Shown piece by piece: positions 41,562 to 48,864 of a stretch of 64,000 nt of DNA (position 1 is its first letter; every line of letters starts with the position of its first letter). Source of the DNA: Oscillospiraceae bacterium (GTDB taxonomy: Bacteria > Bacillota > Clostridia > Oscillospirales > Oscillospiraceae); NCBI GenBank assembly GCA_017501355.1, contig JAFVXA010000060.1:1-64000 (forward strand), written 5' to 3'. Below the pieces are notes generated by a model that was not told where the DNA came from, ran no database searches, and worked only from the letters and a program-made list of their open reading frames with translations. The position numbers and the translations under genes were made by a program.

Positions 41562-42614
41562 TTAAAACACAGCAACAAAAATTTTCGTCATAATAAACCC
41601 GATCAAGCCGCAGCCGGGGAAGGTCAGAATCCATGCCAGCCCCATTTCCTTCACCACGCCGAAATTGATGGCGGAGATCCGTCTCACCGCGCCCACACCC
41701 ATGATCGAGGTGGTCTTAGCGTGGGTGGTAGAAACAGGGATACCAAAGGTCGAGCTGAAAAACAGAGCGATGGATGCCGCGATATCCGCAGAGAAGCCCT
41801 GATACTTTTCCAGCTTCACCATGTCCATGCCTACGGACTTGATGATCTTCTTGCCGCCGATGGAGGTACCAATACCCATCACCACGGAGCACAGCAGCAT
41901 CAGCCAGATGGGCATCTGCACCGAAGTCTCCGTGCTCTGCCCGTTGACGAGCAGCACGCTCATCAAAATGACACCCATGAACTTCTGACCGTCCTGTGCG
42001 CCATGCATGAATGCCATGGCAGCCGCGCCGAAGATCTGTGCCACACGGAAAAACTTTTCCGTCAGCCGCCGCTCCACATTGCGGAAGAGCTCCACCACCA
42101 CCTTGCACACGCCCCAGCCAAGACCAAAGCCCATGAACACGGAAATAACCATGCCGTACAGCACCTTGACCCATTCCGCACCGTTGACACCCTCAAGACC
42201 GCCGTGCAGTGCAATGGCTGCGCCGGTCAGACCTGCGATCAGCGCATGACTCTCACTGGTGGGGATTCCGAAAAACCACGCCGCCGTCGCCCATGTCACG
42301 ATCGCAAACAGCGCCGCGCTCAATGCCACGATCGCTTCATGGGAGTTCGTGCCGAAGTCCACCATCTTTGTGATGGTCTGCGCCACGGTGGCATTGAACA
42401 TACTCATCAGAAACACACCCAGAAAATTGCAGGCAGCCGCCATCCAGATCGCCGCTCTTGCCGACATACAGCGGGTCACCACGCAGGTGGCAATGGCGTT
42501 GGGCGCATCGGTCCAGCCGTTGACAAGGATCACGCCCATCGTCAGACCGACAGCCAGCATCAGCAGCGGATTGTCCATCATCTGCGCCCAGAAGAACGAG
42601 AATGACATATCCAT
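41562..42614 (-). CDS. pit: Low-affinity inorganic phosphate transporter (PiT family)
   Basis: 350 aa, about 10 helices, with the duplicated PiT signatures VNGWTDAPNAIATCVVTR and AFMHGAQDGQKFMGVILMS (GANDxxN-like) plus GIPTSESHALIAGLTGAAIA and FGIPVSTTHAKTTSIMGVGA, the paired P-S/T-S/T-x-x-x/H motifs. Driven by ion-coupled phosphate symport. ATG 42614 follows GGAGGAGAAGATAGT. The DUF47 gene follows. Confidence 0.93.
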   Translation of the reverse strand: MDMSFSFFWAQMMDNPLLMLAVGLTMGVILVNGWTDAPNAIATCVVTRCMSARAAIWMAAACNFLGVFLMSMFNATVAQTITKMVDFGTNSHEAIVALSAALFAIVTWATAAWFFGIPTSESHALIAGLTGAAIALHGGLEGVNGAEWVKVLYGMVISVFMGFGLGWGVCKVVVELFRNVERRLTEKFFRVAQIFGAAAMAFMHGAQDGQKFMGVILMSVLLVNGQSTETSVQMPIWLMLLCSVVMGIGTSIGGKKIIKSVGMDMVKLEKYQGFSADIAASIALFFSSTFGIPVSTTHAKTTSIMGVGAVRRISAINFGVVKEMGLAWILTFPGCGLIGFIMTKIFVAVF

Positions 42615-42659
42615 ACTATCTTCTCCTCCGTTTCGTGTTCTCAAATTTTGTCATTATAT

Positions 42660-42688
42660 AGTATATACTGCGTCCCCTTTCCACACAA
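42660..42688 (-). promoter_or_regulatory. Promoter of pit-DUF47
   Basis: Minus strand TTGTGT (42683-42688), 17-bp spacer, TATACT (42660-42665). Confidence 0.6.
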
Positions 42689-42759
42689 GCGGGTTTCCCC
42701 GCGTTTTCTCATTCATTTGCGCCATTTTATCGGAAAACGCATCGTTCTTGATAAGCCAA

Positions 42760-42797
42760 AAACAGCAGCGCATCCATCAGGATGCACTGCTGTTTTT
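42760..42797. terminator. Terminator of the amino-acid ABC transporter operon
   Basis: AAACAGCAG / CTGCTGTTT outer stem plus GCATCC / GGATGC inner stem; A- and T-tracts on both sides. Lies just past the ATPase gene stop. Confidence 0.85.
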
Positions 42798-42803
42798 CTC
42801 TGT

Positions 42804-43544
42804 TTATGCGTTGCGGAAACGGGACAGGAAGTCTCTGGTTTCCTGCTTCTGAGGATTGCCAAACACCTCTTCGGGGCTGCCTGCCTCGCAGATCACGCCG
42901 CCGTTCATGTACACCACCTGATTGCTCACGTCTCTTGCGAAAGCCATCTCATGAGTCACCACCAGCATGGTCATGCCCTCCTGCGCCAGCGCCTGCATGA
43001 CGCTGAGCACCTCGCCCACCATTTCGGGGTCGAGAGCGGAAGTAGGTTCGTCAAACAGCAGCACCTCGGGATCCATAGCCAGCGCTCTTGCGATGGCAAC
43101 ACGCTGCTTCTGACCGCCGGAGATCTGGCGGGGTCTTGCGTTGATGTAGGGCGCCATGCCCACCTTCTCCAGATATTCCAGAGCGTGTCTGCGGGCATCC
43201 TCCTTGTTCTTCTTCAGAACCTTGATCTGACCGACCATGCAGTTTTCCAGCACGGTCATGTTGTTGAAGAGGTTAAAGGACTGGAACACCATGCCCACGT
43301 GGGAGCGGTATTCCGCAGCATTCACATCTCTTGCCGCCACGTTTTTGCCGTGATAGAGGATCTCACCGGAGGTGGGAGTCTCCAGCAGGTTGATGCAGCG
43401 GAGCAATGTACTCTTGCCGCTGCCGGATGCGCCGATGATACTGGTCACGTCACCCTTGTTCACGGTAAAATCCACATCCCGCAGCACCTCATGGCTGCCG
43501 AAGCTCTTGGACAGGTGGTTGATTTGCAGAATCATTTCACTCAT
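42804..43544 (-). CDS. Amino-acid ABC transporter ATP-binding protein
   Basis: 246 aa PAAT-family ATPase: Walker [21 protein letters not shown]-loop [14 protein letters not shown], signature [17 protein letters not shown], Walker [16 protein letters not shown] and switch His in [12 protein letters not shown]. Cotranscribed with permease and binding-protein genes behind a lysine riboswitch, so lysine import is the likely role. Confidence 0.95.
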   Translation of the reverse strand: MSEMILQINHLSKSFGSHEVLRDVDFTVNKGDVTSIIGASGSGKSTLLRCINLLETPTSGEILYHGKNVAARDVNAAEYRSHVGMVFQSFNLFNNMTVLENCMVGQIKVLKKNKEDARRHALEYLEKVGMAPYINARPRQISGGQKQRVAIARALAMDPEVLLFDEPTSALDPEMVGEVLSVMQALAQEGMTMLVVTHEMAFARDVSNQVVYMNGGVICEAGSPEEVFGNPQKQETRDFLSRFRNA

Positions 43545-43546
43545 CT

Positions 43547-44428
43547 TCAGCGCTCTCCTCTCGTACTGCCGTTGCGGTTCTTCAGCCCCAGACGGATGCG
43601 GCTTCTTTCCTCTTCGTTCTTCTCATCAAAGGGGCTGCCGTGGACAGGGTGGCTGTAAGTGCCTGCCGCGAGGGTCAGCTGATCCTCCTGCACCAGCTCA
43701 TAGCTGTCAGAGCCGTCCATCCACTTCTCCATCCAGCGCAGGAGCAGGGATGCAGTCAGCGTCATGGCAAGGTAAATCACCATTTCGATGGCAGCGGAGG
43801 GGAAGTACATATTGTTCACGCCCGTGATATAGCGGTGTGCCGCGAAGAGATCCGTAAAGCTGATGATGAACATGACGGAGGTATCCTTCACGTTGATGAT
43901 GAAGTTGTTGCCGATCTGGGGCATGATGTTGCGCAGCGCCTGAGGCATGATCACGTTGACCATGGTCTGGAAATGGGTCATGCCGATCGCCTTCGCGCCC
44001 TCGGTCTGACCGGGGTCGATGGAAATGATACCGCCGCGGACGGACTCAGCCATATACGCGCCGGTGTTGATGGAGACGATGAGGATGGCCGCCGCCCAAA
44101 CACTGCCAAAGCGCATGGCGTTGTCGGTGAAATAGGGCAGACCGTAGAAAATGAACACCGCCTGCAGCACCATGGGGGTACCGCGGAACACTTCCACGTA
44201 CACGCGCACCAGCACACGGATGAGCTTCAGCACAAAGCGCTTCGGTGCGGGGTCATTCTTGCCATAGGGAATGGTATTGAGAATACCGCAAATGAGACCG
44301 ATCACGCAGCCGATCACCGTTGCGATCAGCGCCAGTCCCAGTGTACTCCAGATACCACTTGCATACATGGGTCTGTAGGTCTGCCACAGCAGCACCATAT
44401 CCTGACCCAGCTTGACGAGCTTATCCAT
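43547..44428 (-). CDS. Amino-acid ABC transporter permease
   Basis: 293 aa. Several membrane helices ([20 protein letters not shown] and others) and the HisM-type motifs [39 protein letters not shown] and the EAA loop [21 protein letters not shown] hydrophilic C-terminal tail of about 60 residues (ending [10 protein letters not shown]) is longer than usual. ATG 44428 follows AAAGGATCTTCCTT. Confidence 0.94.
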   Translation of the reverse strand: MDKLVKLGQDMVLLWQTYRPMYASGIWSTLGLALIATVIGCVIGLICGILNTIPYGKNDPAPKRFVLKLIRVLVRVYVEVFRGTPMVLQAVFIFYGLPYFTDNAMRFGSVWAAAILIVSINTGAYMAESVRGGIISIDPGQTEGAKAIGMTHFQTMVNVIMPQALRNIMPQIGNNFIINVKDTSVMFIISFTDLFAAHRYITGVNNMYFPSAAIEMVIYLAMTLTASLLLRWMEKWMDGSDSYELVQEDQLTLAAGTYSHPVHGSPFDEKNEEERSRIRLGLKNRNGSTRGER

Positions 44429-44456
44429 AAGGAAGATCCTTTCTCTTTGCATAAAC

Positions 44457-44486
44457 CGCCCTTCGGCTCAAAAGAACCGAAGGGCG
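44457..44486 (-). other. Intercistronic hairpin between binding protein and permease
   Basis: 10-bp stem CGCCCTTCGG / CCGAAGGGCG with a 10-base loop and no T-run; such stems after binding-protein genes usually stabilise the upstream mRNA and lower downstream expression. Confidence 0.6.
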
Positions 44487-44508
44487 CATTTCCTGTTTCG
44501 GTAACTGC

Positions 44509-45396
44509 TTAGACCTCGGGCTGCACAGCGATGGCATCGTTCATCAGCTGGTTGAAGTCCGCTTCGGTCATTTCGCCGAGAACTGCGTCGATGGCGTTCT
44601 TCAGCTCGGTGTTGCCCTTGAGCACGGAGATACCGATGTTGACGTTCTCTGCGCGCTCTTCCTCGCTTGCGAACTGGAAGTCACCCTCGCCCTCAAAGCT
44701 CAGGATCACCAGATCACTGTTCTTGGCAACAGCGCCCATGGCGGTGGGCATATCGGTGCAGACGAAATCCACCATGCCGGTCTCAAGGGACATCAGCATT
44801 GCGGGAGCGGTCTCAGCGGGAGCGAGGAGCTCAGCACCCTCGATCTGCTTGAGGCAGGAATCATACCAGATGGTACCGGACTGTGCGGTGCACTTGCCGC
44901 CGGCAAGGTCGGCAATGGTCTTTGCGGAAGCAAACTGGCTGTCCTTGGTGGTCAGGCACACGATGGTTGCATAGTAGTAAGGACCTGCCATATCCACCTC
45001 TGCCATACGGTCAGCGGTCATGGACTGACCGGCGATGTTGGCATCCATGGTCTTGGACTGCACAGCGGGGGTCAGAGAGTCCCAAGCGCTGGAGACGATC
45101 TCCAGCTCCCAGCCGTTTGCCTCTGCGATCTTCTTGGCGATCATCACGTCATAGCCGTTGGCATAAGCACCGGGGACGTTGGAGATGGGCACTGCGCCGT
45201 TGGAGTCGTCCATCTGGGTCCAGTTGTAGGGCGCGTAAGCGCACTCCATACCGACGGTGAACACGCCGTCCTCCACGCCGGTGTAGGGAGCATCGCTGTT
45301 CTCGGGCGCGTCCGTACCTGCATCGCTGCCGCCGCAGGCGACAAGGCTCATCATCATAACCAGAGCCAGCAGCATGGTCATCATTCTTCTCATCAT
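44509..45396 (-). CDS. Amino-acid ABC transporter substrate-binding lipoprotein
   Basis: 295 aa. Signal peptide MMRRMMTMLLALVMMMSLVA with lipobox Cys at about residue 21 (LVAC), then a Gly/Ser/Asp linker and an SBP_bac_3 domain (VGMECAYAPYNWTQMDD; GYDVMIAKKIAEANGWELEI; QSGTIWYDSCLKQIEGAE; GMVDFVCTDMPTAMGAV). The riboswitch context points to lysine as ligand. GAAAGGAAG lies upstream. First gene after the leader. Confidence 0.94.
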   Translation of the reverse strand: MMRRMMTMLLALVMMMSLVACGGSDAGTDAPENSDAPYTGVEDGVFTVGMECAYAPYNWTQMDDSNGAVPISNVPGAYANGYDVMIAKKIAEANGWELEIVSSAWDSLTPAVQSKTMDANIAGQSMTADRMAEVDMAGPYYYATIVCLTTKDSQFASAKTIADLAGGKCTAQSGTIWYDSCLKQIEGAELLAPAETAPAMLMSLETGMVDFVCTDMPTAMGAVAKNSDLVILSFEGEGDFQFASEEERAENVNIGISVLKGNTELKNAIDAVLGEMTEADFNQLMNDAIAVQPEV

Positions 45397-45452
45397 GGTT
45401 CTTCCTTTCTTGATCGTTTCCGATCATCCGGCAAATCCTTTCCCGCCGGTGG

Positions 45453-45722
45453 GAAAATAAAAAATGAACCGCTTTGTCAAGCGATTCATAGGAAGTCCGG
45501 ACACAGCCTGCCGCAAGCAATGACAGCAAGCCCTGTTCCAAATCATCTTGATAGCGCTTCACAAAGTACATTGTGACAGTCCGGCAGATGTTCTCTGACG
45601 ACCCAGCAGCATCAGCACAGGCACCTCAGCCACTTCGGCGGTTTCCCCTTTCATTTGCAGCGGTTGCCTGACCCATACCGCAAACTACTGATGAACCCCG
45701 CGCCTCTATCTCAGCGATTCAA
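45453..45722 (-). promoter_or_regulatory. Lysine riboswitch (L-box) with terminator
   Basis: The minus-strand leader has the L-box conserved blocks GATAGAGGCGCG (about 45699-45710), AGTAG, AAAGGGGAAACCGCCGAAG, TGCTGGG and GGACTGTCA, with P1 closed by GATAG / CTATC (aptamer about 45545-45712). It ends in a terminator stem TGAATCGCTT / AAGCGGTTCA (45465-45488) and T-rich run (45454-45464). It controls the amino-acid ABC operon, so lysine should repress it. Confidence 0.92.
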
Positions 45723-45731
45723 TTTTGCTTT

Positions 45732-45760
45732 ATCATACTACTGTGATGTTGTTCTGTCAA
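45732..45760 (-). promoter_or_regulatory. Promoter of the lysine-riboswitch transcript
   Basis: Minus strand TTGACA (45755-45760), 17-bp spacer, TATGAT (45732-45737). Confidence 0.85.
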
Positions 45761-46028
45761 TCGCTTTTCGGCAACTCCCACATTTTTGTAAAATGTGTTG
45801 GAAATCCCCTGCTTCGCCCCTTCGTTTCTGCACATTTCGCCGCAAAATTACTTATATAAATATTCCTCTCCTCGTTCTGCCCCTTACAAGAATTTACCGA
45901 CTGCGGCAATGGCATATTTCTTTCGACATTACAAAAGCTATCATCACGATATCACATGAATCGCGATATCGTCCTTCGGCGGAGGGATTCCGTCAAAGAA
46001 CCCACACAAACACAAGGAGAATGTAACT
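45761..46028. other. AT-rich gap upstream of the SASP gene
   Basis: No gene seen. It contains an inverted pair CGATATC ... GCGATATCG at 45949-45973 and the SASP ribosome site AAGGAG (46014-46019). No clear sigma-G promoter could be fixed by eye. Confidence 0.4.
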
Positions 46029-46292
46029 ATGTCCAGCAAGAAGAACAACACCATCAACATCCCCGAGGCTCGCGCCGCAATGGATAAGTTCAAGATGGAA
46101 GCAGCCAGCGAAGTCGGCGTCAACCTGAAGGAAGGCTACAACGGCGATCTGTCCTCCCGTGAGGCAGGCTCCGTCGGCGGTCAGATGGTCAAGAACGTGT
46201 GTACCGCACGAAGCACGAAATATGCACGTGCAGACCGTACCGCTGCAGGACATATCATGGAAGTTCGATACATAGCGAACATCACAATTTAG
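46029..46292 (+). pseudogene. Alpha/beta-type small acid-soluble spore protein gene with replaced 3' end
   Basis: The first ~57 residues are a normal SASP: INIPEARAAMDKFKMEAASE, VGVNLKEGYNGDLSSREAGS and VGGQMVK. A usual SASP then continues MIE/QxxE... and stops within about 10 residues. Here it runs into an unrelated 30-residue tail (NVCTARSTKYARADRTAAGH...) ending at 46292. The join at about 46193 marks the left edge of foreign DNA that leads into a transposase relic. SASPs coat spore DNA, so the host lineage forms spores. The chimeric protein may be non-functional. Confidence 0.75.
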
Positions 46293-46384
46293 GAGGAATA
46301 TTGAGATGAAAAGGCTGATTTCCTGAGATGTAAATTGTCAAGGATATTTTCACCCACCCAACAATACCCAACAATAATCATATT

Positions 46385-46560
46385 GCGGTGCAGATAGATT
46401 CCATCCACACAGACACACGGATACTTGTCGCCATGCAGCGGACGGTTACGCCAGTCTTCTATGTGGACATAGGCTTTCTTATTCGGTTCGCTGATGGTAG
46501 AGGGAGAAACTTTGCTGCCCTACAGAGCCTTTGATATCTTCAACACGGCGCAACGCTTAC
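46385..46560 (-). pseudogene. IS256-type (mutator) transposase fragment
   Basis: On the minus strand, fragments in two frames read RRVEDIKG and, after a frameshift and a Trp-to-stop change, GSKVSPSTISEPNKKAYVHI followed by EDWRNRPLHGDKYPCVCVDG and IYLHRN. This matches the IS256 transposase core (VSPSTISxLNKKxYxHIxxW...YVYVDGIYLxR). Only a short central piece remains, with no ends or terminal repeats that I can see, so it is a dead relic at the island edge. Confidence 0.75.
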
Positions 46561-46581
46561 ACAAAATTTTCTGCCGTGCCG

Positions 46582-46642
46582 AAAAAAGCAAGAACAACCG
46601 TTGCTAACAGTTTGTGCAGCAACGGTTGTTCTTGCTTTTCTT
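46582..46642. terminator. Strong bidirectional hairpin downstream of the toxin-like gene
   Basis: A perfect 20-bp stem (46586-46605 with 46618-46637), with A-tracts upstream and T-tracts downstream on both strands, about 90 bases past the stop of the gene at 46733. Confidence 0.75.
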
Positions 46643-46732
46643 AAGGTTTGTCCCTGTTTGTCGTGGTATTCCTCGACATTGCTGGTGAGTCGTTATAAGA
46701 TGAATTTACGACAAGGCAACGCATGTTATAGT

Positions 46733-47839
46733 TCAATACTCGTAGACCTGATCCATAACTTCTTCTGCCCATTCCGAAATACCGATCAAATCAATTTGTC
46801 CATTCTTTTTCTTACGGTATACCGCAAGAATGGTTGAGAATACCCACGGAACAAAGAGACGATTTTTCTCGGAGGCACCAATGGTAACTGTTTCTGTCTT
46901 GCGTTCTACACGGCTATAAGACTCTTCCAAAGTGTGAGTGATCCCATAAGTGGCTTCCAGTTCTGCCGTAAGACCAGAATACTCTGCGTTTAATAACGTC
47001 CTAATAGAAAACTGCTCTTCTAATGTGCTTTTTATAGAGGAAGTAACTTCAACCGAAGACTCTGTTACTGTTTCTACACCTTTTGGGACCATTACTGTAT
47101 TACGCGGATTCGTGTTCAATGTATAGATGGCAACACTGAAATACTCATCCACATAATCCTTCTTCTGCCATTCAAATGTATAGACCGGATCATGTAACTG
47201 TGACCAGAATACCGGTTGAATGGTATTCTTTTTTGATCTTGCTATGAACGTTTCCCGCGGAGGATAATTATATGCCTCAGGAATTACAGTACATGGATTA
47301 AACTGTTCTTGTTCCGTCACATCATTCTGCAGCAGTGTCCAGTCACGGACCGCTTCATTATTGGACAGCAACATATCATAATAAGCACGTTCTTGCATAT
47401 CCATTCCAGAAGAATTATCCTCATGCAGCATGTCTAACTCACTAATTGTGATAGACCGTGTAAAGTTGTGTCCGGACTTGGGAAGATCTGTCCATCCTTC
47501 CACTCTGATAGGTCCCGATACCGTCAATGTTGAACTGTTATTCGTGCTATACGGTACATCGATTTTTAAATCGATACTATAAAATTTCTTATTCGTAGCA
47601 GTGTCTTTTGCTACCCATGTACAACGACACTCATAGCCGGTAGCAGTACCGTGTGCTGCACGGATCCCCAGCGCTTGAACCGCTTCGCCAGGTTGTACTT
47701 CTATCGGCGAAGCGTCATCAGTGCTGTTACGATACCATGTTCCCCAATCCAATTGTTTGCAGTCAATTTCAAGGGTTTTCGATGTTCGATTGTTGATATA
47801 GATAAAGAATTCCCATGCTGCTCCCTTTACATCACTCAT
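46733..47839 (-). CDS. Putative pore-forming toxin (aegerolysin-like N-domain, beta-pore-like C-domain)
   Basis: 368 aa. Residues 1-130 resemble an aegerolysin-type beta sandwich (AWEFFIYINNRTSKTLEIDC; QLDWGTWYRN; VQPGEAVQALGIRAAHGTAT; DVPYSTNNSSTLTV). Residues about 200-350 show Ser/Thr/Glu-rich alternating strands (VETVTESSVEVTSSIKSTLE; THTLEESYSRVERKTETVTI) around a central segment, as in aerolysin/ETX-type pore formers. There is no signal peptide, as in spore-associated insecticidal proteins. GC is much lower than the backbone. AAAGGAGGATAAGGTCT precedes ATG 47839. The fold assignments are by eye. Confidence 0.5.
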   Translation of the reverse strand: MSDVKGAAWEFFIYINNRTSKTLEIDCKQLDWGTWYRNSTDDASPIEVQPGEAVQALGIRAAHGTATGYECRCTWVAKDTATNKKFYSIDLKIDVPYSTNNSSTLTVSGPIRVEGWTDLPKSGHNFTRSITISELDMLHEDNSSGMDMQERAYYDMLLSNNEAVRDWTLLQNDVTEQEQFNPCTVIPEAYNYPPRETFIARSKKNTIQPVFWSQLHDPVYTFEWQKKDYVDEYFSVAIYTLNTNPRNTVMVPKGVETVTESSVEVTSSIKSTLEEQFSIRTLLNAEYSGLTAELEATYGITHTLEESYSRVERKTETVTIGASEKNRLFVPWVFSTILAVYRKKKNGQIDLIGISEWAEEVMDQVYEY

Positions 47840-47899
47840 AGACCTTATCCTCCTTTTATGTTTTGTATTAAAGAACGGTCAATTCGTTAGTTAACGACA

Positions 47900-47928
47900 T
47901 CTATAATTGTAAAAGATATATGTGTCGA
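47900..47928 (-). promoter_or_regulatory. Possible promoter of the toxin-like gene
   Basis: Minus strand TCGACA (47923-47928), 17-bp spacer, TATAGA (47900-47905), about 55 bases upstream of the ATG. Confidence 0.4.
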
Positions 47929-48379
47929 AATCTATCGTTTTTTCGTATGTTAGGCTGAAAATGAGAAAAGTTTATATTTTCTCTGAAAGTTTGGTTTTCT
48001 GGGCGTATTCACAATAGTTACCAAGTAAGCGTAAACCCTAAAGGCGTATGAAAAATGCGGGCTCCCAGTTTGCCTGGGAGTCCGCACAACAATTTATTCC
48101 AATAAACATTCAGTTGGACATAGTCTGGCGGCTCAAATCAAACTGAAAATAAGTGAATACGCCGCCCGAGGATGGACTGCGTATTCAAAAACAATCAAAC
48201 TCACAAAAAATGAGCGAATTTTTCAAATTCACCACATTTTATCAGCAATATTTTCAACCACATCACAATTTCACGTTCCAATAGGGGCTAATAACTCGCT
48301 TCACATAGCAGCCATCTCCATGATCGATTAGAGTGGGCAACTGTTGCAAAATTTGCAACAGTTGCCCACTTTTTTGATC
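47929..48379. other. AT-rich non-coding stretch between toxin-like gene and defence operon
   Basis: No ORF with a ribosome site. It contains a 13-bp hairpin TGCGGGCTCCCAG / CTGGGAGTCCGCA (48056-48086), the 14-mer TCCAATAGGGGCTA (48277-48290) that recurs at 58830-58843, and a strong plus-strand terminator-like hairpin (48333-48376). Confidence 0.5.
48333..48376 (+). terminator. Strong hairpin at the end of the defence operon
   Basis: Near-perfect 19-bp stem GTGGGCAACTGTTGCAAA / TTTGCAACAGTTGCCCAC; T6 follows on the plus strand, and the minus-strand operon stops 2 bases outside it. The T-run polarity indicates a plus-strand terminator, yet it may also stop the minus-strand operon. Confidence 0.65.
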
Positions 48380-48844
48380 TTAGCGCCAAAAGAGCGATGT
48401 GATATCAAAAAACGCATCGCCGTTCTTTCGGAACATCCTTTGATTTGTGGACGGACAGCTCAGCGGACCGCGTGAAGGTTGATAGCTGCCAAGTTTGAGA
48501 TAGTCAAAAACCTGCATCCATGGCTCTATCTCAACATCACGACCGGAATACAGGCAGGTTTTGAGCCCCTTAGCCTGTGCATAGGAAGCAAAGCCCCCAA
48601 ACTCATCCTTTTCTTCGCTGCCGCATTTGCCTTCGCCGAGAAAACAGACGCAGGTAGCCTGGCTGCGGTATAGATCAACAATATCGGCATAATGCGCAGA
48701 CAGATCGTCACCGTAGTCGGGCAGCTGCAGTTCCGGATAATGACAATGCTCGCATCTGTGCAAGCACCCGGAGAGATAGATACAGAGTGCGGTTTCGTTC
48801 GGCACTTCCAAATGACTCAGCGCAATTTCCGTGTATTTCAGCAT
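48380..48844 (-). CDS. NrdG-like radical SAM activating protein in a type I R-M operon
   Basis: 154 aa. The cluster motif CLHRCEHCH (CxxxCxxC) follows ALCIYLSG near residue 27, as in NrdG/organic radical-activating enzymes; YGDDLSAHYADIVDLYRSQA, CVCFLGEG and YSGRDVEIEPWMQVFDYLKL follow that fold. No ribonucleotide reductase (nrdD) is nearby. The gene starts 20 bases after the hsdR stop, on the same strand, so it belongs to the restriction operon. NrdG-type activity needs a glycyl-radical partner, which is missing here; a defence-linked role is inference. Confidence 0.8.
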   Translation of the reverse strand: MLKYTEIALSHLEVPNETALCIYLSGCLHRCEHCHYPELQLPDYGDDLSAHYADIVDLYRSQATCVCFLGEGKCGSEEKDEFGGFASYAQAKGLKTCLYSGRDVEIEPWMQVFDYLKLGSYQPSRGPLSCPSTNQRMFRKNGDAFFDITSLFWR

Positions 48845-48864
48845 AGTAGATTAGATCTCGGCTC

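Noticed and set aside
45149..45571. 140-aa minus-strand frame overlapping the riboswitch and binding-protein start
   Set aside because: It runs through the riboswitch terminator and out of frame into the binding-protein gene; not a real gene.
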